A stretch of DNA of 64,000 nucleotides from a bacterium (GCA_021832345.1 JAKBKY010000001.1:148385-212384); one strand, 5' to 3'; numbered from the stretch's first letter, positions 18,494-30,337 are shown. Program-made: numbers and translations. Notes: generated from the letters alone by a model not told the origin.

Positions 18494-19066
18494 CTAGTAA
18501 ACGGTCAGCCGGCCGGTATCGTCGCTGCGAGTATCGCCGGTGACGACCTCGCCGAGCGTGTCGGCGGCGGCGAGCGGCAACTGCGCTGCGACCGCGCCGG
18601 CGCGCGAGACCGCTGCCGGGCTGTCCGCGCGCTCCAGCAACGCCAGGTGCGTCATCAGCAGGCTGCGCAGCTCACTGCGCGCCTTCTCACAGGCTTCCAC
18701 GGCATGCTGATGCTCGCGGCGCGCGTCGGATATCGCTTCGTTGAAGCCGGCCATCTCGCGTTCGGCCGCCATGCGCGCCTGCTGGCGAATCAAATCGGCC
18801 TCCTTATGCGCCGAAGCCTTCACCTCATCGGCAGTGCGCTGCGCCAGAACCAACGTATGTTGCAGCGACTCCTCCATCGCCTTAAAGTGGCTGATCCGCT
18901 CTTTCAAATCCGCAATTTCAGATTCTAGGGCAACGCGCTGCTGCGCATCGTCTTCGAGCGTTTCGATAATCTCGTCGAGAAACTGATCGACTTCCGCACG
19001 CTCGTACCCTTGCAGCGCCTTCTTGAAGGATTTGTGCTGAATATCGACCGGGGTGATTCGCTCCAC
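18494..19066 (-). CDS. divIVA: Cell division/polarity protein DivIVA
   Basis: Coiled-coil protein that binds negatively curved membrane at poles and septa. 190 residues. The N-terminal DivIVA domain is clear (ITPVDIQHKSFKKALQGYERAEVDQFLD), followed by long heptad-rich helices to about residue 150 and a short Ala-rich tail. It sits 2 nt after sepF, the usual division-cluster order. leuB follows at 15 nt. Confidence 0.92.
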   Translation of the reverse strand: MERITPVDIQHKSFKKALQGYERAEVDQFLDEIIETLEDDAQQRVALESEIADLKERISHFKAMEESLQHTLVLAQRTADEVKASAHKEADLIRQQARMAAEREMAGFNEAISDARREHQHAVEACEKARSELRSLLMTHLALLERADSPAAVSRAGAVAAQLPLAAADTLGEVVTGDTRSDDTGRLTVY

Positions 19067-19068
19067 GT

Positions 19069-19485
19069 CTATCCTCTCTGAGATAGGAAGTCTAGGCTTC
19101 CATCGGCCATCATCGTTTCGCGCAGACCCGCAACGTTCACCGTCACGCCCGCCGGAACGATCAGGTACATCGCTTCGGCGAGCTTCTGAATCTTGCCGTC
19201 GATCGTGTAGGCAACGCCGGAGGTGAAGTCCACGACTCGTTGCAGCAACGTGCGATCCGCATTCTGCAGGTTCACGATCACCACTTGGCGACCGCGCAAG
19301 GCATCGGCAATCTCTACGACATCGGCAAACGTGCGCGGCGCATAGACGCTCACTTCGACTCCGTTCCGGCGCCCCGCCGCGGCGAGCGGAACAACACGGG
19401 GCGAGCCGCCGGGCTCGTCGTCATAGAGGTCTTCTTCTTCCTCGCGCATCGAGAAGAACGATCCGAGTCGACTAAACATGCTCAT
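19069..19485 (-). CDS. sepF: Cell division protein SepF
   Basis: FtsZ-binding membrane anchor that can stand in for FtsA. 138 residues: N-terminal amphipathic helix (MSMFSRLGSFFSMRE), acidic linker, then the SepF/DUF552 domain (about 50-135: VVEIADALRGRQVVIVNLQNAD, RVVDFTSGVAYTIDG). The ATG at 19485 has AGGAGG ten bases upstream; a second Met at 19479 is also possible. Part of yggS-sepF-divIVA on the minus strand. Confidence 0.93.
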   Translation of the reverse strand: MSMFSRLGSFFSMREEEEDLYDDEPGGSPRVVPLAAAGRRNGVEVSVYAPRTFADVVEIADALRGRQVVIVNLQNADRTLLQRVVDFTSGVAYTIDGKIQKLAEAMYLIVPAGVTVNVAGLRETMMADGSLDFLSQRG

Positions 19486-19555
19486 GCGTGGGCACCTCCT
19501 GCGGCGCGCGTGCGCATCTGACGACTCGGTTCGGTTCTCGGCGCGCGACGCCTTT

Positions 19556-20224
19556 TTAGGCCCTGTACGAGCGGGGGCCGAAGAGGGCGGTGCCGATGCG
19601 AATCAGCGTCGAGCCGGCACGCACCGCCTGCCGCCAATCGCCGGACATTCCAAGCGACAGGGTGCTCCCGCCGACCTGTCCGAAGAGTGCGGCCGCACGC
19701 TCGAAGGAACGCGCTCGCGCATCGGGATCCTCCGTGAGCGGCCCGATCGCCATCACGCCGTCGAGCTCCAGGGACGGCAAGGCGCGCAGCGCCTCGGCCA
19801 GCTCCACGGCCTCTTCGGGGCGCACGCCGAAGCGCTCGCTGGGGGAGATGTTGACCTGAAGCAGTACCGGCAGGCGTTTGCCCAGGGCTTGCGCGGCCTT
19901 CGCGAGGGCCAGGCCAGCCTCGAGGCGATCGACGCTCTGGATGACGTCGAAGGCGGCGGCGATGCCCGATGCCTTGTTGGTTTGAAGATGCCCGATGAAG
20001 TGGGCGCGCAGCTTCGGGAAGGCCCTAAGCTTGGGCCGAGCCTCCTGCAGATAGCTCTCGCCGATCTCCTCGATTCCAAGCACCACCGCTTCGCGCAGCG
20101 CGTCGATGGGCTGCCGTTTGGTGACGGCGACGATCCGTACGCTGCCCGGAGCGCGACCGCAGGCACACAGCTCCGCCGCCAGATCGCGCTTGAGTTCGGC
20201 GTAACGCGAGGCGATCGACGGCAT
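19556..20224 (-). CDS. yggS: YggS-family pyridoxal phosphate homeostasis protein
   Basis: PLP-binding TIM-barrel protein (PLPBP) that buffers PLP; no catalytic reaction is established. 222 residues with the PLP lysine in VAVTKRQP, GENYLQE-like GESYLQEA, HFIGHLQTNK, LLQVNIS and a C-terminal LSMGMS-type segment (LSLGMSGDW) before the IRIGTALFG phosphate loop. In many Terrabacteria it lies directly upstream of sepF, as here. Confidence 0.92.
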   Translation of the reverse strand: MPSIASRYAELKRDLAAELCACGRAPGSVRIVAVTKRQPIDALREAVVLGIEEIGESYLQEARPKLRAFPKLRAHFIGHLQTNKASGIAAAFDVIQSVDRLEAGLALAKAAQALGKRLPVLLQVNISPSERFGVRPEEAVELAEALRALPSLELDGVMAIGPLTEDPDARARSFERAAALFGQVGGSTLSLGMSGDWRQAVRAGSTLIRIGTALFGPRSYRA

Positions 20225-20238
20225 GCGCTCGTCACCCG

Positions 20239-21141
20239 TTACGACGGTGGGGCCGCCTCGATCTTGGCGTCCATCGGCGTCACATCGGTGCGGGGCTCAT
20301 GCTTCCAGCACCACCACACCCCATAGGCACCGATGAAGATCATCGGGACCGCCAAGAGCTGGCCGCCGGTTAGCCCCAGAAACATGAAACCCGGCGCCCG
20401 CCAGAACTCGGCGGTCGTGCGGGTGATGCCGTAGAGCATGAACCAGCTCCATGCCACGACCCCATCCTTCGGTTTGCGACTGTAGAGATAGAGCAGTATC
20501 GGCAGCGTTGCGATGTCGAGGATGCCTTCGTAGAGCTGCGAGGGATGGCGATAGTAGGGTCCCCAGAAGGCAGTATTGCCCGGGACCATGCACCAGGGGT
20601 AGTCGGGGCGGCAGATATGCCCCCACAGCTCATCGTTGATGAAGTTGACGACGCGCGTGAGGGCGATGCCGATCGGCAGCAGCATGACGACCTCGTCGCC
20701 CAGGACCGTGAACTTCAACTGCGGATGCTTGCGCCGGAAGAGCGCAAGCGCAATGATGACGCCGATCAGGCCGCCGTGAAAGGCCATGCCGCCGTCCCAG
20801 ACGGCGATCAGATTGATCGGGTGCGCGCCGTAGTACATCCAGATGGAATGCCAGCTATGATGGGCGTAGTGAGGATCATGGACGTTGAGACGCGTGATGA
20901 TGTTGGCAATGACGAAGAGCGTCCGCCCGCCCACCAGGACCCCGACCAAGGCATAGACCAGGAAATCCTGGATCTGCTCCTTGGTTAAGCCCAAACGCCG
21001 ACGCCCGGCCGGGCGGCTCATCCAGAGGTAGACGCAGATGAAGCCAATCAAGTACGAGATCCCATACCAGTGGATCGCGATCGGCCCCAGCTTCAGGGCG
21101 ATGGGGCTGACATTTGTCGGATAGTGGAACCAATGGTGCAT
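20239..21141 (-). CDS. lgt: Prolipoprotein diacylglyceryl transferase
   Basis: Transfers diacylglycerol from phosphatidylglycerol to the lipobox cysteine. 300 residues with seven predicted membrane helices and the family motifs AHWYGIxY-like IHWYGISYLIGF, GGMAFHGGLIG (catalytic His region), and GRVVNFxNxEL-like TRVVNFINDELWG. The ATG at 21141 starts at the first conserved residues; longer frames overrun the divergent ccdA start. lspA lies on the opposite strand about 0.7 kb away, so both lipoprotein-processing enzymes are neighbours. Confidence 0.95.
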   Translation of the reverse strand: MHHWFHYPTNVSPIALKLGPIAIHWYGISYLIGFICVYLWMSRPAGRRRLGLTKEQIQDFLVYALVGVLVGGRTLFVIANIITRLNVHDPHYAHHSWHSIWMYYGAHPINLIAVWDGGMAFHGGLIGVIIALALFRRKHPQLKFTVLGDEVVMLLPIGIALTRVVNFINDELWGHICRPDYPWCMVPGNTAFWGPYYRHPSQLYEGILDIATLPILLYLYSRKPKDGVVAWSWFMLYGITRTTAEFWRAPGFMFLGLTGGQLLAVPMIFIGAYGVWWCWKHEPRTDVTPMDAKIEAAPPS

Positions 21142-21161
21142 CTGTCGTACCTTATGGGCAA

Positions 21162-21893
21162 ATGGCTTCGACGCATCTCTCCGTCGGTCTAGCGTTCCTG
21201 GCGGGCCTCGTTTCCTTCGTATCGCCGTGCGTCCTCCCATTGGTCCCGGCGTATCTCTCGCTTTTGACCGGAACCAGCGTGGAGGAACTGCGAGCCGACG
21301 CCAAGGCGCGCGTCCGCATGCATACGCTCGCGCACGCGCTTTCGTTCATTCTGGGCTTCACCTTGGTCTTCGTCGCGCTGGGAGCGACGGCCAGCACGCT
21401 CGGCACAACGCTACGCGACCATCAGTTGCTCATCGCCAAGATCGGCGGCGTCATCGTGATCGTGCTCGGGCTGCAGATGATGGGCGTCTTTCGCTTCGCG
21501 TTCCTCATGCGCGATGCGCGCATGCACGTCGCACAACCGCAACGCAGCTACTGGGCCTCGGGCCTGGTCGGGCTCGCGTTTGCCGCCGGCTGGTCGCCGT
21601 GCATCGGGCCGATCCTCGCCGCCATCTACGTCTTGGCCACCGAAACCAAGACGGTGGGCGCAGGCGCGTTTCTGCTCTTCGTCTATGCCTTGGGCCTGGC
21701 GGTCCCATTCTTCATCACCGCGCTTGCGCTCGATGCCGTCCTTCCCTGGCTCAACCGCATCAAGCGCTTCCTTCCCGCCATCGAGTTCGCTTCCGGAGCG
21801 TTCCTCATCTTGGTCGGGCTCGTACTCTTTAATGACGCATTTCTCCGCATAGCAGGATGGTTCTATCAATTTGTCCCGCAACCGCAACTCTGA
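21162..21893 (+). CDS. ccdA: Cytochrome c biogenesis/thiol-disulfide transporter CcdA
   Basis: Moves reducing equivalents across the cytoplasmic membrane to extracytoplasmic thioredoxin-like proteins. 243 residues, six membrane helices, and the two redox cysteines in the typical settings SFVSPCVLPLVPAY and AAGWSPCIGPIL. Only 20 bp separate its start from the divergent lgt start, so each promoter must lie inside the other gene's 5' end or be very compact. Confidence 0.92.
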   Translation: MASTHLSVGLAFLAGLVSFVSPCVLPLVPAYLSLLTGTSVEELRADAKARVRMHTLAHALSFILGFTLVFVALGATASTLGTTLRDHQLLIAKIGGVIVIVLGLQMMGVFRFAFLMRDARMHVAQPQRSYWASGLVGLAFAAGWSPCIGPILAAIYVLATETKTVGAGAFLLFVYALGLAVPFFITALALDAVLPWLNRIKRFLPAIEFASGAFLILVGLVLFNDAFLRIAGWFYQFVPQPQL

Positions 21894-22321
21894 CACCCTG
21901 ACGATCGCGCTGACGGCGGCGATCGTCTTCTGGCTCGACCAGTGGTCGAAAAGCATCATCGCCCGCACGTTCTTGCCCGGCGAGAGCCGGATGGTGATTC
22001 CAAACGTTCTGCGTTGGACGTACGAGCAGAACAATCGCGGAGCGTTTGGCCTCTTCGGCAGCAATACGGCACTCTTAATCGCCATGGCCATGGCCGTGCT
22101 CGTGATCTTCTGGTTCAGTTTTCGCGAGGCCGCACGCCAGTCGCTGCTCGTGCGCATCGCCTTCGGGATGATCGTCGGCGGCGCGGTCGGCAACATCGTC
22201 GATCGGCTCCATCACCAGTACGTCATCGACTTCATCGACTTTTACCGCATCTGGCCGAATATCTTCAACGTCGCCGATGCCTGTATCACCACCGGTGTCA
22301 TCCTCTTGATCTTGGCAAGCT

Positions 22322-22344
<23 letters not shown>
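21871..22344 (+). CDS. lspA: Lipoprotein signal peptidase II
   Basis: Aspartyl membrane protease that removes lipoprotein signal peptides after Lgt action. 157 residues, four membrane helices; DQWSK near the N-terminus, the NRGAFGLF segment, and the catalytic aspartates in VIDFIDF and NVADACI. The only start that keeps the first helix is a TTG at 21871, 23 nt inside ccdA. Confidence 0.94.
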
Positions 22345-24308
<1,964 letters not shown>

Positions 24309-24318
24309 CAGGTCGCGG

Positions 24319-24343
24319 AAAAAGGCCTGCTAGGTTGCAGGCC
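24319..24343 (-). terminator. Intrinsic terminator of ileS, overlapping its stop codon
   Basis: Read on the minus strand: GGCCTGC, 6-nt loop, GCAGGCC (24343-24324), immediately followed by TTTTT (24323-24319), a standard intrinsic terminator. The ileS TAG (24332-24330) lies inside the hairpin. A competing 8-bp pairing, CTAGCAGG (24305-24312) with CCTGCTAG (24326-24333), spans both the tgt and ileS stop codons and could serve the convergent plus-strand transcript. Confidence 0.7.
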
Positions 24344-27161
24344 TCTCGCTCCGTGCGGCGAGATCGGCGCCGCGCACCACGGCCGCGCAATCCGCGCAGA
24401 GGCTCGGATGCTCGGCGTCACTGCCCAACGCCTGATACTTCCAACAACGCCGGCACTTCTGCCCGTCTGCTCGCGAGATCGTCAACTCCACGCGGTCGCC
24501 GGCGCTCGGCCTGCCGTTGAGGCCGGCATCGCGCTCGAGATGGACCTGCGACACCACCAGCGCCAGCCGAAGATCGTCGCCAAGAGCGTGGAGTGATTCG
24601 TAGAGATCGTCCGAAGCGCGCACACGCACCTGGGCTTCAAAGTCGCGCGCCTCACCACCGGCGGCGATGCGCCCGCGCAGCTCCTTGAGCAGCTCCCAGA
24701 GTTCGGCGTGTCGCGCAGCACCTGCCTCCTGCGGTACGCTCCGTACGTCAAACGAACAATCGAAGACGCCGGCGCGCGTTCCGCGCAGCGGTTGCGCAAG
24801 CGCCTGCCAGGCCTCTTCTGCGGTAAACGAGAGAATCGGCGCCAGCACGACCAGAAAACGTTCGAGAATATACCAGATCGCGCTCTGAGCGCTACGCCGT
24901 TGCCGTGAATCCGCGGCGCTCGTGTAGAGGCGATCTTTGAGGGCGTCGAGATAGAAGCCGGAGAGATCGCTGCCTTGAAATGCGACGAAGGCGACGTAGG
25001 CATCGTGCAGGGCAAACGCTTTGAGCTTGCCGTAGACGCCGGCGATCCACGCATCGGTCACTTCGCAAGCCAAGGCATCCAAGGGGAGCATCTGCTCGCG
25101 CGCGACGGCCATCTCCGGACGGAAGTCGTCGAGATTGCCCAGCATGAAGCGAATGCGATTGCGCATGTTCCGGTAGACGTTGCCCACCTGCTCGACGACA
25201 TGCGAGCCAAAGCGCACGTCATCGACGAATTCGACGGACGCCGCCCATAGCCGCAGGACGTCAGCCCCCCATTTCGCCATAGCGTCGCCGGCGTCAGCGC
25301 CGGTGCCGCGCGATTTGCTCATGGGGCGGCCCTGTTCGTCGTTCACCCAGCCGTTCTTGACGATGTGCTTATAGGGCGCGCGGCCACGGATCGCGACCGC
25401 CGTAACGATCGAGCTGCGAAACCACCCACGATACTGATCTCCGCCCTCGAGGACCACGTCCGCCGGCCACGGCAGGCCGTCATGCCCGAGAACGGCGAGA
25501 TGCGTCACGCCCGATTCGAACCAGATGTCGACGATGTCGCGCATCTTCTCAAACGCACCGCCTCCGCAGGCCGGGCAGAGCACGCCCTCCGGCACGAAGC
25601 TCTCGACGGGATCGCGCCACCATGAATCGGCGCCGTCTTGCGCAAAACGCTCGGCCGTCAAACGCGCAACCCGGGCGTCGAGGAAGGGCTCGTCACACGC
25701 CGTGCAGCGCAGCGCCGGGATGGGCGTTCCCCACGTGCGTTGGCGTGAGAGGCACCACTCCGGGTGGTGTTCGAGCATCTGCACCAGACGCTCTTCGCCC
25801 CACGCCGGCGAGTAGGTTACGTCGCGAGCCGCATCGATCGCGCGGGCGCGCAGACGATTCTGGTCCATCGCGAGAAACCACTGAGCCGTCGCGCGAAAGA
25901 TCACCGGATTGTGGCAGCGCCAACAGTGCGGATAGGAATGCTGATACTCAAGCGCACGCAGGAGTGTCCCGTTCTGCGCGAGGTCGGCGACGATGCGCGC
26001 GTTCGCCTCGAAGATCTGCATCCCGGCGTACGGCCCGGCCTCCGCGGTGAAGTGACCGGTGGCATCCACCGGGTTGAGGATCGGCAGATCGTACTTCACG
26101 CCGGTTTCGAAATCGTCGGCGCCGTGGCCCGGAGCCGTGTGCACCGCGCCGGTCCCGGTCTCTAGGTCCACGTACTCAGCCAGGACGATCGCCGAATCTC
26201 GGTCCAGGAACGGATGCCGGACGCGCAAGCCATCGAGCGTGCCTCCCTGCACGCGAGCGAGCAGCCGTGCGGAACGAAAATCTTCGCCGAGCGCCGCAGG
26301 GGCCAGCAGGGTTGCAACGACGAGCAACTCCTCCCCCACCGCATAGAGACCGTAGGTCGCGTCTTCACGCAACGCGATGGCGACGTTGGCCGGCAACGTC
26401 CACGGCGTCGTCGTCCATGTGAGGACGCTCGCGCGTCCCGGTACGCCTTGATCCACTCCAAAGGCCGTCAGTAGCGCAGCGCGCTGCTCCTCGTTTGCCG
26501 GAAAACGAACGTAGATCGATGGCGACATCTTCGGTTCGTACTCGATCTCAGCTTCCGCCAGCGCCGTTTCATCGTGAATGCACCAGAGGGTGGAGCGCAA
26601 TCCGCGATAGAGTTGATGCTGTTCTGCCAGATCGGCCAGCGCGTTCACGATGGTGGCTTCAAACGACGGATCGATCGTGCGATACGGATGCTCGAAGTCG
26701 CCGAAGCACCCCATGCGCTCTCGCACGCTGCGCTGGCGATCCAACCAATAGAGCGCCCGTTCCTTACAGTGCGCGCGTAGCTCCAATGGATCGACCGCAT
26801 GAAAATCGCGAATTTTCAGATGCTTGAGCGTGTCCAGTTCGATCGGCAAGCCATGCATATCCCAGCCGGGAACAAACGTCGCCCGTCTGCCGTCGAGCAA
26901 GGCGATCTTCACGAAAATGTCCTTGACGACCATGTTCAGGAAGTGTCCCATGTGCAGCTCGCCGTTGGCGTAGGGCGGGCCGTCATGCAAGACCCACGGG
27001 TCGCTGCCGGCATTGGCCGCCAAGCGCCGGTTGTAGGTCTGCTCCGCCTTCCACCACTGCACACGCTCCGGCTCACGCTTGGGAAGCTCGGCCTTCATCG
27101 GGAAGGAGGTCTTGGGAAGATGCAGCGTATCGCGATAATCGCGCTCGACGGAATGGCTCAT
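24330..27161 (-). CDS. ileS: Isoleucyl-tRNA synthetase
   Basis: Class I synthetase charging tRNA-Ile, 943 residues. HIGH-type motif ANGELHMGH at about 65-73, CP1 editing domain in the middle, the KMSKS loop as MSKSRG, anticodon-binding domain, and a C-terminal zinc finger CRRCWKY...CADC. The zinc-bearing C-terminus and length match the bacterial IleS1 type. The 36-nt gap to csaB leaves no room for a T-box leader. Confidence 0.96.
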   Translation of the reverse strand: MSHSVERDYRDTLHLPKTSFPMKAELPKREPERVQWWKAEQTYNRRLAANAGSDPWVLHDGPPYANGELHMGHFLNMVVKDIFVKIALLDGRRATFVPGWDMHGLPIELDTLKHLKIRDFHAVDPLELRAHCKERALYWLDRQRSVRERMGCFGDFEHPYRTIDPSFEATIVNALADLAEQHQLYRGLRSTLWCIHDETALAEAEIEYEPKMSPSIYVRFPANEEQRAALLTAFGVDQGVPGRASVLTWTTTPWTLPANVAIALREDATYGLYAVGEELLVVATLLAPAALGEDFRSARLLARVQGGTLDGLRVRHPFLDRDSAIVLAEYVDLETGTGAVHTAPGHGADDFETGVKYDLPILNPVDATGHFTAEAGPYAGMQIFEANARIVADLAQNGTLLRALEYQHSYPHCWRCHNPVIFRATAQWFLAMDQNRLRARAIDAARDVTYSPAWGEERLVQMLEHHPEWCLSRQRTWGTPIPALRCTACDEPFLDARVARLTAERFAQDGADSWWRDPVESFVPEGVLCPACGGGAFEKMRDIVDIWFESGVTHLAVLGHDGLPWPADVVLEGGDQYRGWFRSSIVTAVAIRGRAPYKHIVKNGWVNDEQGRPMSKSRGTGADAGDAMAKWGADVLRLWAASVEFVDDVRFGSHVVEQVGNVYRNMRNRIRFMLGNLDDFRPEMAVAREQMLPLDALACEVTDAWIAGVYGKLKAFALHDAYVAFVAFQGSDLSGFYLDALKDRLYTSAADSRQRRSAQSAIWYILERFLVVLAPILSFTAEEAWQALAQPLRGTRAGVFDCSFDVRSVPQEAGAARHAELWELLKELRGRIAAGGEARDFEAQVRVRASDDLYESLHALGDDLRLALVVSQVHLERDAGLNGRPSAGDRVELTISRADGQKCRRCWKYQALGSDAEHPSLCADCAAVVRGADLAARSERPAT

Positions 27162-27197
27162 AGGACTAGGCGCTTTCGCCCCCGGGCTCGGTCTCCC

Positions 27198-28280
27198 TTA
27201 TTCGCGCAGCAGCTCTCCGGCGATGTCGAAGTTCCGCGCGGCGGCCATGCGCACGTTCTCCAGACGCGCCAGAAGATGTGCCTGGAGCGACGCTCGCTCT
27301 TCGAGGAGCCGATCCACCAGGGCGTCGACCTGAGCAGCACTCGGGATCGGCTCGCCGGCAGTCCAGAGCGCCGGCAAGGGATAGGTAAGATCCTCACAGA
27401 GAGCCGTAACCTTGGGATCGTAGGGCACAGCCAGAAACGGCACACCGTAGCGAGCGGCAAGAATCAGCGCATGCAAGCGCATTCCGATGACCACGTGCGC
27501 CCGCGCCAGCACCGCCGCCGCACGCGGCAACGACATCTCCGGCAGGAGCATCGGCGCGCTGGTGCACTTGCGAATGACGGAGGTGGCGGCCTCTGCGTCC
27601 GGTACGCCCCCAAGCGGCAGAAAGGCGACGGCAACGCCCTGCGCCGCCAAACGATCGGCGGCGCGGGCGAGCAGCGCTACGGCATCATTGAGGGCCGCGA
27701 TCCTGCGGATACTCAAGACGGCAAACGGCTGACTCCTCGCACCCAAGCCCTCGCGCTCTAAATCGAATTCGTCGTCGGGGGCGTCGTAAAGAAAGACCGG
27801 ATCGGCGGTCTGTTCCACCGCGACGGCCGGCAGCAACGACTGCAGCAGCTTGGCGGAACGCGCATCCCGCACGGTAGCGCGCGCGACCCCCCTGCACCCT
27901 TCGCGCACCACGACCCTCCCCAACGGGTCGAGTGGACCGATCGACTGGGCGAAGATCATCGCTCTGCGCTTGAGATGAACGGCTTGGTGTACGATGCCGA
28001 CGTAGTAGAGCAGGCTGCGCAAGCTGGTGGCATTCTGCAGCAGGCCTCCGCCGCCGGAGAGCAGCACATCGGCTCGGCGCACCGACGCGCGCACCGCGCG
28101 CGCATCCCAGCGGCTAGTCGCCTCCACCTGAAGGCGATTCACCGTTTCATGAGGCTGTGCGGAGAGCACATCGATCTCCACGTAGGGGAACCGCGTACGC
28201 AACTGGGCTACGGTCACGTCGAGCAGTGCTTCGTCTCCAAGATTGCCGAAACCGTAGTAGCCTGAGAGCACCACTCGCAT
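27198..28280 (-). CDS. csaB: Polysaccharide pyruvyl transferase CsaB
   Basis: Adds ketal-linked pyruvate to cell-wall polymers; in Gram-positives this modification anchors SLH-domain S-layer proteins. 360 residues with the N-terminal SGYYGFGNLGDEALL glycine-rich motif, GGGLLQN, and a C-terminal MRLHALILAARYGVPFLAVPYDPK donor-site region. It is preceded by a DUF5693 membrane protein at 9 nt, a pairing also common in Clostridia and Cyanobacteria, so a joint role in surface-polymer pyruvylation is likely. Confidence 0.9.
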   Translation of the reverse strand: MRVVLSGYYGFGNLGDEALLDVTVAQLRTRFPYVEIDVLSAQPHETVNRLQVEATSRWDARAVRASVRRADVLLSGGGGLLQNATSLRSLLYYVGIVHQAVHLKRRAMIFAQSIGPLDPLGRVVVREGCRGVARATVRDARSAKLLQSLLPAVAVEQTADPVFLYDAPDDEFDLEREGLGARSQPFAVLSIRRIAALNDAVALLARAADRLAAQGVAVAFLPLGGVPDAEAATSVIRKCTSAPMLLPEMSLPRAAAVLARAHVVIGMRLHALILAARYGVPFLAVPYDPKVTALCEDLTYPLPALWTAGEPIPSAAQVDALVDRLLEERASLQAHLLARLENVRMAAARNFDIAGELLRE

Positions 28281-28289
28281 CGCGGCTCT

Positions 28290-30284
28290 CTACGAACGCG
28301 CGAAGCGTCGCATGAACATTCGATAGACGACGATCGTTATCGCGCCGATAACGGCGCCGAGCACGAGCGCGATGAAGACGCGAATGATCGACACCAGCAA
28401 CGGCGTATGGAGATGCGAAAACGTATCGACGACGTCGCCCAAACCGACGCCGATGCCCAGCGCAAAGAGCCAACCGATCGCGCGCCGATGGGCTAGTGCC
28501 AACGCCGGCAGAAGCGTCATCGCCGGCACACCGATGAGGAACTCTTTAAAGCGAGGACGGATCGAGAGCGCATCGGTGAGCGACTGCCGGAGCCACAGCT
28601 CCAGCGCCGACGGTGCGATCTCGCTTTGATTGCCGCTGCGCATCACCAGGAGCGCCGCCGCGAAGCCCAGGATCCCGATAATGACGAGGTGGTAGGCACG
28701 CAGCGGAGCCGCCAGCACGTCGCGCGCACGCTCTCGCGTGCCATAGCGACCGGAGAAAAGGTAGAGGCAGAGTGCGATCAGCGGGGGCAGCACCAGGATC
28801 ATCTTCACGCCGCGAAAGCGATCGATCTCTTCCATAGCGAGCGGCGTACTGAGCATCCCGACGACGATCAGTGCCCCCAAGAGCACGACGCCGGTCCCAA
28901 GGGACGCCGTTCGGACGCCGCGCAGAATCTGCGGCCCGACACCTTCGGGCGGTTCCGCCCGAAAGGTCGGCGCCAGCACCAGAAACGCCGTTCCGGCAAA
29001 GAGCAGCCCTCCGGCAAGCGCGATCAAAGAACGCGCCAGCATCTCATGGTGCAAAGCCAAACCCGCGGCAAAGAGCAGCACGGTCGCAGCGTAGGCAGCG
29101 ACGGCATAGCGGCGCCGATACCATCCAAAGGCGTCGAGCAACAAGAGAAAGATCGACGGAACGGCCAGGGATGTGAGGAAGACGAGGATGCCGTTGCTGC
29201 CCTTATACTGCGGGATCGGCGTGGCTCGGCCGAGCGTAAAACCGGCGGCGCGAAAGTGCCGGGCCAAAGATTGGACGAGCGCGACGTTCGTCTTTTCAAT
29301 CGAGAGACCGCGTACTTCGTGCGCGTAGGGTCGCAGGTAGACGACGCGGATATTGCGCTCGCGCACACCGAGCAAGTAACGCTCGACGATTTCGCTGAAT
29401 TTGAGTTTATCGAGTTCAAGCTTGGCGATCGCCTGCACGCGCACCGTCTGGCCCGGAATCAGCCGCGCAAGCGCCGCGTTCCCACGTTGTAGCTGGCTCG
29501 GGTCGTAGACCTCGATGGTCCCAAAGTTGAGGCCGTGCCGGCGCAGCACGGCGGCCGTAGCCTTGATGTGGTGAGGATAGCCCAAGACCTGGTTACGCAA
29601 CCCGAAGAAGATCACCGTCGAGACGCGGCGATAGCCGCCCAGACTGGCAAAGAGCGTGTCGATCTGCTTGGCATGGAAGCGCTCGTCGTTCTGGAAGCGG
29701 GGGATGATCTCGAGCCCCAAACGGCGGGCCAAGGAAATTTGCCGGCGCGGAATCCCGAGACCGATGGTATCGAAGTAGTCGAGTTGGGTATGAATTTGCA
29801 CGATCCAAGGCCGCGTTTTGCGCAGCACGGTGACCGATTTTGGCTGGAAGTGCAGCGCCAGCATTTGGCGGTAGCGGTGGTAGGCCGACGCATCGTAGGC
29901 GACCAGATAGATGTCGTCCGTCTTGACCTTCTTGGCACGCACCAGTGAGGCCAGCGCCGGATCCTTCAAGGTTGAGAGCCGCGCCGCATCGAGAAGCTGC
30001 ACTCCCGAGAGCACGTAGGCATGCCCGGCAGCGCCGACGTTGGAGCCTAGCTCTTCGCTCAAGGCCAATGACGTCAGGCCCGCGCGCCGCAGGGCGATCA
30101 GAAAGTTTGCCGGGTTGTAGCCATAGGAGCGGGCAAGCGTGGAGAAGTCGTTGTAGTCCATCGCGATCTCGACGCGGCGAGCGCGCATCTCGACGCGCAT
30201 GCGTAAGAGCGCAACTCCGCCGGCGGCCAAGAGGGCGAGAGCTAAGATGATCGCGGCATAGCGTGTGCGAGCGGAGGTCGTCAT
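28290..30284 (-). CDS. DUF5693 family multi-pass membrane protein
   Basis: 664 residues. An N-terminal membrane anchor (about 9-30) is followed by a large extracytoplasmic domain (about 35-385) that resembles a barrel-type carbohydrate-active fold. About eight membrane helices make up the C-terminal half. I recall this architecture as DUF5693, found next to csaB; function unknown, probably in S-layer or wall polymer handling. The frame extends upstream to 30422, but the ATG at 30284 directly before the anchor is the natural start. A hairpin at 30313-30337 separates it from the upstream gene. Confidence 0.75.
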   Translation of the reverse strand: MTTSARTRYAAIILALALLAAGGVALLRMRVEMRARRVEIAMDYNDFSTLARSYGYNPANFLIALRRAGLTSLALSEELGSNVGAAGHAYVLSGVQLLDAARLSTLKDPALASLVRAKKVKTDDIYLVAYDASAYHRYRQMLALHFQPKSVTVLRKTRPWIVQIHTQLDYFDTIGLGIPRRQISLARRLGLEIIPRFQNDERFHAKQIDTLFASLGGYRRVSTVIFFGLRNQVLGYPHHIKATAAVLRRHGLNFGTIEVYDPSQLQRGNAALARLIPGQTVRVQAIAKLELDKLKFSEIVERYLLGVRERNIRVVYLRPYAHEVRGLSIEKTNVALVQSLARHFRAAGFTLGRATPIPQYKGSNGILVFLTSLAVPSIFLLLLDAFGWYRRRYAVAAYAATVLLFAAGLALHHEMLARSLIALAGGLLFAGTAFLVLAPTFRAEPPEGVGPQILRGVRTASLGTGVVLLGALIVVGMLSTPLAMEEIDRFRGVKMILVLPPLIALCLYLFSGRYGTRERARDVLAAPLRAYHLVIIGILGFAAALLVMRSGNQSEIAPSALELWLRQSLTDALSIRPRFKEFLIGVPAMTLLPALALAHRRAIGWLFALGIGVGLGDVVDTFSHLHTPLLVSIIRVFIALVLGAVIGAITIVVYRMFMRRFARS

Positions 30285-30312
30285 TACGGGCGGCCTTCGC
30301 TCCCGGAAACAC

Positions 30313-30337
30313 CAAGGCCCGCCAGAGGCAGGCCTTG
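30313..30337 (-). terminator. Hairpin between the ECHDC3-like gene and DUF5693
   Basis: CAAGGCC and GGCCTTG form an outer 7-bp stem, followed after one mismatch by GCC/GGC around an AGA loop. It lies in the 154-nt gap after the ECHDC3-like gene. On the minus strand it is followed by GTGTTTCC, a poor U-tract. Confidence 0.5.

Noticed and set aside
27162-27197. T-box riboswitch upstream of ileS
   Set aside because: Only 36 nt separate ileS from csaB, too short for a T-box, and no T-box sequence is visible.
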